Assembly: GCA_050288165.1 (NCBI GenBank)
Contig: JBNKDG010000008.1
Coordinates: forward strand, 62,001 to 126,000
DNA from: JAPHTQ01 sp050288165
GTDB taxonomy: Bacteria > Pseudomonadota > Gammaproteobacteria > Thiohalomonadales > Thiohalomonadaceae
Length of the DNA: 64,000 nucleotides
Direction of reading: 5' to 3'
In this document: positions 60,160 to 64,000 of the stretch, piece after piece
Position numbering within the stretch: the first letter of the stretch is position 1
Layout of the letters: every line of letters begins with the position of its first letter
The notes under the pieces: model-generated
The model's database searches: none
Seen by the model: only the letters and a program-made list of their open reading frames with translations
What the model was told of the DNA's origin: nothing
Program-made: the position numbers and the translations under genes

Positions 60160-61557
60160 ATGGACCATGCCGTCAAGTCAGTGCCGCAGAGTGAGGCCAT
60201 TGGTACCATTACCGAAGTTCACGGCCCTGTGGTGGTGGTTCACTGCCATCACCTGCCGCCACTCCACCAGGCGCTGACCGCCGAACTGGAGGGCGAGACC
60301 TTCCTCTTCGAGGTGCATCAGCACATCGACAACCATCATATCCGCGCCATTACCCTGCACCGCAGCGGCGGTCTGCATCGCGGCATGTCGGTCTACGATA
60401 CCGGTGGCCCTTTGCGTGTGCCGGTCACGCCGGAGTGCCTGGGTCGACTGGTCAACGCCTTTGGCGAACCCCTCGATGGTGGTGAGCCATTGCTTGCGGA
60501 TGAATACAAAAACATCCATGCCAAACCGCCGGGGTTGCACGAGGCGCTTGGTGTCGGCGACCTTCTTGAGACCGGGATCAAGGTCATCGATTTACTTTGC
60601 CCCTTTGTCGACGGCGGCAAGACCGGCCTGTTCGGTGGCGCGGGTGTCGGTAAGACCGTGCTGGTGATGGAGTTCATGCACGCCATCGCCACCATCCACC
60701 AGGGGGTGTCGGTCTTCGCCGGGGTGGGTGAGCGGATCCGCGAAGGCCATGAGCTGTGGCACGAGATGCAAAAGGCGGGGGTGATGCCTCACACCCTGAT
60801 GTTGTTTGGCCAGATGGACGAATCGCCGGGGGTACGTTTCCGCGTCGGTCTCTCTGCCCTGACCTATGCGGAGTATCTGCGCGACACGATGCAGAAAGAG
60901 GTGTTGTTCGTGGTGGACAACATCTTCCGTTTTGTTCAGGCGGGCAGCGAGATCTCCAGCCTGCTCGGGCGCATGCCCGCCACCGTCGGCTACCAACCGA
61001 CCCTGCGCACCGAAGTGGCGGAGTTGCAGGATCGCATCCTCTCCACCAAGCGCGGCGGTGTGACTTCGGTACAGGCGGTTTATGTGCCTGCCGACGACAT
61101 GAGCGACCCGGCGGTCAACGCCATCCTCAATCACCTCGACACCACCGTTATTCTCGCTCGCGGTCAGGCGGCCAAGGGTATCTATCCGGCGGTCGACCCG
61201 TTGCGTTCCAGCAGCAAGCAGATGGATCGCCATAGCCTCGGCGAACGCCACTATGTGGTAGCCGAAGGGGTGCGCGAGGCGCTGGCCCGTTATGCCGAAC
61301 TGGAAAATATCATCGCCATGCTCGGTATTGAGGAGTTGTCGCCCGCCGATCGCCTGACCGTCATGCGCGCGCGCAAACTGCAGCGCTACCTCACTCAGCC
61401 GTTCCAGGTCACCGCCGCCTACACCGGGATGAAGGGCCAATCGGTCAAACTCACCGATACTATCGACGATTGCGAGGCATTCCTGCGCGGCGAATACGAC
61501 GACGTGCCTGAGGAACATTGCTACATGCGCGGCACGATGAAGGAGAAGCTGATGTGA
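60160..61557 (+). CDS. atpD: N-ATPase beta subunit
   Basis: A 465-residue catalytic subunit of the F1 sector. Walker A is GGAGVGKTVLVMEF (about 160-173), the catalytic Glu is in GVGERIREG, and ALTYAEYLRD is typical of beta subunits. The gene order D-C-Q-B-E-F-A, with beta first, identifies the N-type ATPase, an extra F-type enzyme found scattered in bacteria and often Na+ linked. The next gene overlaps by 4 bp. A separate normal F-ATPase would be elsewhere. Confidence 0.96.
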   Translation: MDHAVKSVPQSEAIGTITEVHGPVVVVHCHHLPPLHQALTAELEGETFLFEVHQHIDNHHIRAITLHRSGGLHRGMSVYDTGGPLRVPVTPECLGRLVNAFGEPLDGGEPLLADEYKNIHAKPPGLHEALGVGDLLETGIKVIDLLCPFVDGGKTGLFGGAGVGKTVLVMEFMHAIATIHQGVSVFAGVGERIREGHELWHEMQKAGVMPHTLMLFGQMDESPGVRFRVGLSALTYAEYLRDTMQKEVLFVVDNIFRFVQAGSEISSLLGRMPATVGYQPTLRTEVAELQDRILSTKRGGVTSVQAVYVPADDMSDPAVNAILNHLDTTVILARGQAAKGIYPAVDPLRSSSKQMDRHSLGERHYVVAEGVREALARYAELENIIAMLGIEELSPADRLTVMRARKLQRYLTQPFQVTAAYTGMKGQSVKLTDTIDDCEAFLRGEYDDVPEEHCYMRGTMKEKLM

Positions 61558-61964
61558 ACAGCTTTACCCTGGAACTGCACGACAGTCAGCAGAGCGAACG
61601 CATCGAAGGGGTGCTCTCCTTTGTCGGCGAAGACAGCAGCGGCAGTTTCGGCATTCTCGCCAACCATGCGCGGATGATGACCACGCTGGTTTATGGTCTG
61701 GCGCGTTATCGCGTGGGTAAAAAAGGGGTGTGGCAATACCTGGCGATGCCGGGGGCGGTGCTCTGGTTCAGTGACAACACGTTGAGCATCTGCTGCCGCC
61801 ACTATCTGCGCGACGAAAACTATGAACGCATTTCCCATCGCATTGAAGAAGAGTTACTGACGGAAGAGCAGGAATTGCGTGAACTGCACGAAAGTCTGGA
61901 GCAAATGGAAGAGGCGATGTTGAAACAGATGTGGGAGCTGGGCCAGAGAGGGGTGCATCTGTAG
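61554..61964 (+). CDS. atpC: N-ATPase epsilon subunit
   Basis: A 136-residue epsilon subunit, GTG start overlapping the atpD stop by GTGA. The beta-sandwich half is residues 1-80 (SFTLELHDSQQSERIEGVL, GSFGILANHARMMT), and the C-terminal half is a helical hairpin rich in Glu (HRIEEELLTEEQELRELHES). This joins the F1 head to the rotor. It overlaps atpQ by one base. Confidence 0.92.
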   Translation: MNSFTLELHDSQQSERIEGVLSFVGEDSSGSFGILANHARMMTTLVYGLARYRVGKKGVWQYLAMPGAVLWFSDNTLSICCRHYLRDENYERISHRIEEELLTEEQELRELHESLEQMEEAMLKQMWELGQRGVHL

Positions 61965-62239
61965 TGGAAGACGAACGGGAAAAGTTGCGCCACGAGGTGG
62001 AGCATCAGGTGGAGCGGATGAAGCAGGCGGAGAAGGACCGCAGCACCGTGCTGGCGCAATCGGTTTTTCTCGGCACCCTCGGTCTGGTGTTCGTGTTGCC
62101 TATCGTGGTCGGCGCCTATCTCGGGCGTTGGCTGGATGAACTGATGTCGGGTTATTCGATCCACTGGACATTGAATCTGCTGTTTCTCGGCATTGTTATT
62201 GGCGCCGTGAACGTTTGGCTGCTGATCAGGAGACACTGA
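61964..62239 (+). CDS. atpQ: N-ATPase subunit AtpQ (AtpI-like)
   Basis: A 91-residue membrane protein, GTG start. A charged amphipathic N-terminus is followed by two membrane helices (VFLGTLGLVFVLPIVVGAYL and LLFLGIVIGAVNVWLLI), as in AtpI/AtpQ. In typical N-ATPase operons atpQ is followed by atpR; here atpB begins at the overlapping ATG, so no atpR is present at this position. It may aid rotor assembly. Confidence 0.8.
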   Translation: MEDEREKLRHEVEHQVERMKQAEKDRSTVLAQSVFLGTLGLVFVLPIVVGAYLGRWLDELMSGYSIHWTLNLLFLGIVIGAVNVWLLIRRH

Positions 62240-62922
62240 TGGATCAGGTCAACATTAACGTCGAAACGATTTTCAGTATCGGACCGCTGAACTTCAGTAT
62301 CAGCCTGTTGACCTGTATCGGTTTGACCATTTTTCTCGGTGCGTTATTTGGTTTGCTCACTCGCCATTTGCAGCGACTGCCAAACGGTATGCAGGTGATG
62401 CTGGAAGGGGTTGTGATGGCAATGGAAAACGGTGTGCGCGATGTGGCAGGTAAATACACCGAGCGGATCATGCCGTTGATTGCCAGCCTGTGGCTGTTTT
62501 TGATCGTGGCCAATCTGTTAGGTCTCGTTCCCGGTTTTCATACCCCGACACGTGACCTGTCGGTGACCGCGGCGCTGGCGATTCTGGTGTTCTTCTCGGT
62601 GCACTGGTTTGGCATTACTTCACAGGGCGTGGGCAACTATTTTCGTCACTACATGAAGCCGTCGCCGCTACTGTTGCCGTTCCACATCGTCAGCGAGATC
62701 ACCCGCACGTTGGCGTTGGCGGTGCGCCTGTTCGGCAACATGATGAGTCTGGAACTGACCGCGCTGGTAGTCCTGGCGCTGGCCGGTTTTCTGGTGCCGG
62801 TGCCGATCCTGCTGTTGCATGTGATCGAGGCGCTGGTGCAGGCCTACATCTTCGGCATGCTGGCGCTGATCTATATCGCCGGCGGGTTGCAATTCCGGGA
62901 AGAAGTTTCCTCCAACGAATAA
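62239..62922 (+). CDS. atpB: N-ATPase a subunit
   Basis: A 227-residue membrane stator subunit. The essential Arg is in RTLALAVRLFGNMMSLEL (about 155-172), and the helix-5/6 pattern includes HVIEALVQAYIFGMLALIYIAGG. It starts at the ATG that overlaps the atpQ stop (TGATG). With the c ring it forms the ion half-channels. Confidence 0.94.
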   Translation: MDQVNINVETIFSIGPLNFSISLLTCIGLTIFLGALFGLLTRHLQRLPNGMQVMLEGVVMAMENGVRDVAGKYTERIMPLIASLWLFLIVANLLGLVPGFHTPTRDLSVTAALAILVFFSVHWFGITSQGVGNYFRHYMKPSPLLLPFHIVSEITRTLALAVRLFGNMMSLELTALVVLALAGFLVPVPILLLHVIEALVQAYIFGMLALIYIAGGLQFREEVSSNE

Positions 62923-62945
62923 CGCGTAAATATAAGGAGCACTGC

Positions 62946-63215
62946 ATGACTGATATGAACTGGATCGTACTGGCCTCGACGGTGGGCGTGGTGCTTGGCA
63001 TCGCCGTCGGTGTGCAGCTGCCAGCACTGGCCATGGGCAAGGCGATCGCCAGCGCGCTGGACGCGTTGTCGCGGCAGCCTGAAGCGGAAAAACTGATCAT
63101 GCGTACGTTGTTTATCGGTCTGGCGATGATCGAATCACTGGTCATTTACGTACTGGTTATCGTGCTGATGGTGATGTTCCGCAACCCGCTGCTGGATCTC
63201 TTTGTCGGTTCATAA
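62946..63215 (+). CDS. atpE: N-ATPase c subunit
   Basis: An 89-residue double-helix rotor subunit. The loop SRQPEAEKL marks the cytoplasmic turn. Helix 2 has MIESLVIYVLVIV, where Glu carries the ion and Ser and Tyr at +1 and +5 match Na+-binding rings. Helix 1 has QLPALAMGKAI. Aligned on the loop, the position of the Na+ ligand Gln (Ilyobacter Gln32) is occupied by Met. The coupling ion is therefore unclear. Confidence 0.92.
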   Translation: MTDMNWIVLASTVGVVLGIAVGVQLPALAMGKAIASALDALSRQPEAEKLIMRTLFIGLAMIESLVIYVLVIVLMVMFRNPLLDLFVGS

Positions 63216-63230
63216 AACGGAGAACGTGCC

Positions 63231-63980
63231 GTGGAAATAAACTGGACGACCTTTATCCTGGAAATGATCAACTTCCTGGTGCTGGTCTGGTTGTTGAAGC
63301 ACTTCTTCTATCGACCGGTGAAGGCGGTGATCGAGCGCCGTAAGCAGGATGTGGAAGAGCAGATCGAGCAGGCGGAAGAGACGCGCAAGGAGGCCGATAC
63401 CCTGCGTGTGCGCTACGAACATCGTGTCTCCGACTGGGAAGATGAACGGGAAAAAGCCAGGGCGGAGTTACGGCGCGATATCGAAGAGGAGCGGCAGCGG
63501 ATGAAGCGCGCGCTGCAGGAGGAGATCGAGGCCGAGCGCAAACGTGCCGAGGTGCTGGCTGAACGACAGTTGCTCGAACAGCAGCGCCAGGCTGAAGTGC
63601 GCGCGCTGGAACTGGGTGCACGCTTCGCCTCACGGCTGTTACAGAATGCTGCGTCTGTTGGGCTGCAGGAAAAACTGTTCGATCACTTGTTACAGGAGCT
63701 GGAGCAGTTGCCAAAATCTCAGCGTGAAGAGCTGCAGTCGGCGATGGAGAACAGCAAGCCGGACAAAGTGCTGGTAACCAGCGCGTATCCGCTGGGCAAG
63801 AAACAGCAACAGCAGCTGAAGGAACGCATCGAACCCTGGGCGCTGCATTCGTTGCCCTATGAGTACCGTGAAGATGCGGCGTTAATCGCCGGGGTGCGTG
63901 TCAGCATCGGTCCCTGGGTGGTGCATGCCAATTTAAACGACGAACTGAAAACCTTCGCGGCGATCGCCTATGAGCGCTGA
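63231..63980 (+). CDS. atpF: N-ATPase b subunit (b-delta type)
   Basis: A 249-residue peripheral stalk, GTG start after GGAGAA. One membrane helix (TFILEMINFLVLVWLLKHFFY) is followed by a long charged coiled coil (to about residue 130, KAVIERRKQDVEEQIEQAEE) and a C-terminal domain of about 110 residues. The extra length fits N-ATPase b subunits, which may also provide a delta-like function because the operon has no atpH. It overlaps atpA by 11 bp. Confidence 0.9.
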   Translation: MEINWTTFILEMINFLVLVWLLKHFFYRPVKAVIERRKQDVEEQIEQAEETRKEADTLRVRYEHRVSDWEDEREKARAELRRDIEEERQRMKRALQEEIEAERKRAEVLAERQLLEQQRQAEVRALELGARFASRLLQNAASVGLQEKLFDHLLQELEQLPKSQREELQSAMENSKPDKVLVTSAYPLGKKQQQQLKERIEPWALHSLPYEYREDAALIAGVRVSIGPWVVHANLNDELKTFAAIAYER

Positions 63981-64000
63981 CAGTCTGCTGGAAAAACAGG
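63970..64000 (+). CDS. atpA: N-ATPase alpha subunit, 3' truncated by window
   Basis: ATG at 63970 overlaps the end of atpF. The first ten codons, MSADSLLEKQ, are visible. Assignment to alpha rests on the N-ATPase operon order and is not proven by this fragment. Confidence 0.65.
   Translation, partial: MSADSLLEKQ

Noticed and set aside
60592..61518. 308-codon minus-strand frame across atpD
   Set aside because: Shadow of the beta subunit gene.
60160..64000. The main F1Fo ATP synthase operon
   Set aside because: The gene order starts with beta and epsilon and includes atpQ, with no atpH before atpA. This is the N-ATPase arrangement.

Overview
The window looks like a chromosome piece from a chemolithoautotrophic, probably sulfur-oxidising gammaproteobacterium of the Chromatiales or thioautotrophic-symbiont type. 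The pointers are form II RuBisCO (cbbM) with a CbbR-type regulator and the CbbQ/CbbO activase pair, a Calvin-cycle operon (tkt-gap-pgk-pyk-fba), the oxygen-independent ubiquinone genes ubiT/U/V, c-type cytochromes and an N-type ATPase operon. The species assignment is inference. No rRNA, tRNA, CRISPR array or insertion sequence was seen.

Layout. 0-5.9 kb: end of a c-type cytochrome, then a minus-strand methyl-cycle cluster (metK, SAH riboswitch, ahcY, metF, rsmE) and a PhnD-like binding protein. 6.4-13.5 kb: tkt-gap-pgk-pyk-fba, closed by a strong terminator. 13.7-16.9 kb: cbbR, a small methyltransferase and cbbM. 17.4-37.8 kb: a type I secretion and RTX island, with an ABC exporter, membrane fusion protein, YCF48-like propeller lipoprotein, two unknown envelope proteins, a 3988-residue RTX protein with a lipase-like N-terminus, and an HlyC-type acyltransferase. 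38.0-41.3 kb: cbbQ and cbbO. The island therefore sits between RuBisCO and its activase. A 17-bp element matching at 15 of 17 positions lies upstream of both cbbM and cbbQ, which suggests they kept a common regulator.

41.3-48.5 kb: a diguanylate cyclase, a GMC oxidoreductase with a partner protein, a His/Met/Cys-rich exported protein, a lipoprotein cytochrome c, CheV, a TauD-like dioxygenase and a nitronate-monooxygenase-like enzyme. 48.6-56.5 kb: two radical SAM proteins, ubiU, ubiV, a membrane class III nucleotide cyclase, an AT-rich restriction-modification pair resembling NgoMIV, and ubiT. 56.6-60.0 kb: CopA, a 23-residue membrane peptide and two exported proteins. 60.2-64.0 kb: an N-ATPase operon (atpD-C-Q-B-E-F-A) that runs off the window.

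Intergenic spaces repeatedly hold inverted elements whose arms are built from 7-bp or 8-9-bp iterated words. Six such copies are listed. The most unusual content is the RTX island with its mosaic giant protein inside the cbb region, the duplicated putative CbbR operator, the iterated-word repeats, and the methionine at the usual helix-1 ion-ligand position of the ATPase c subunit.
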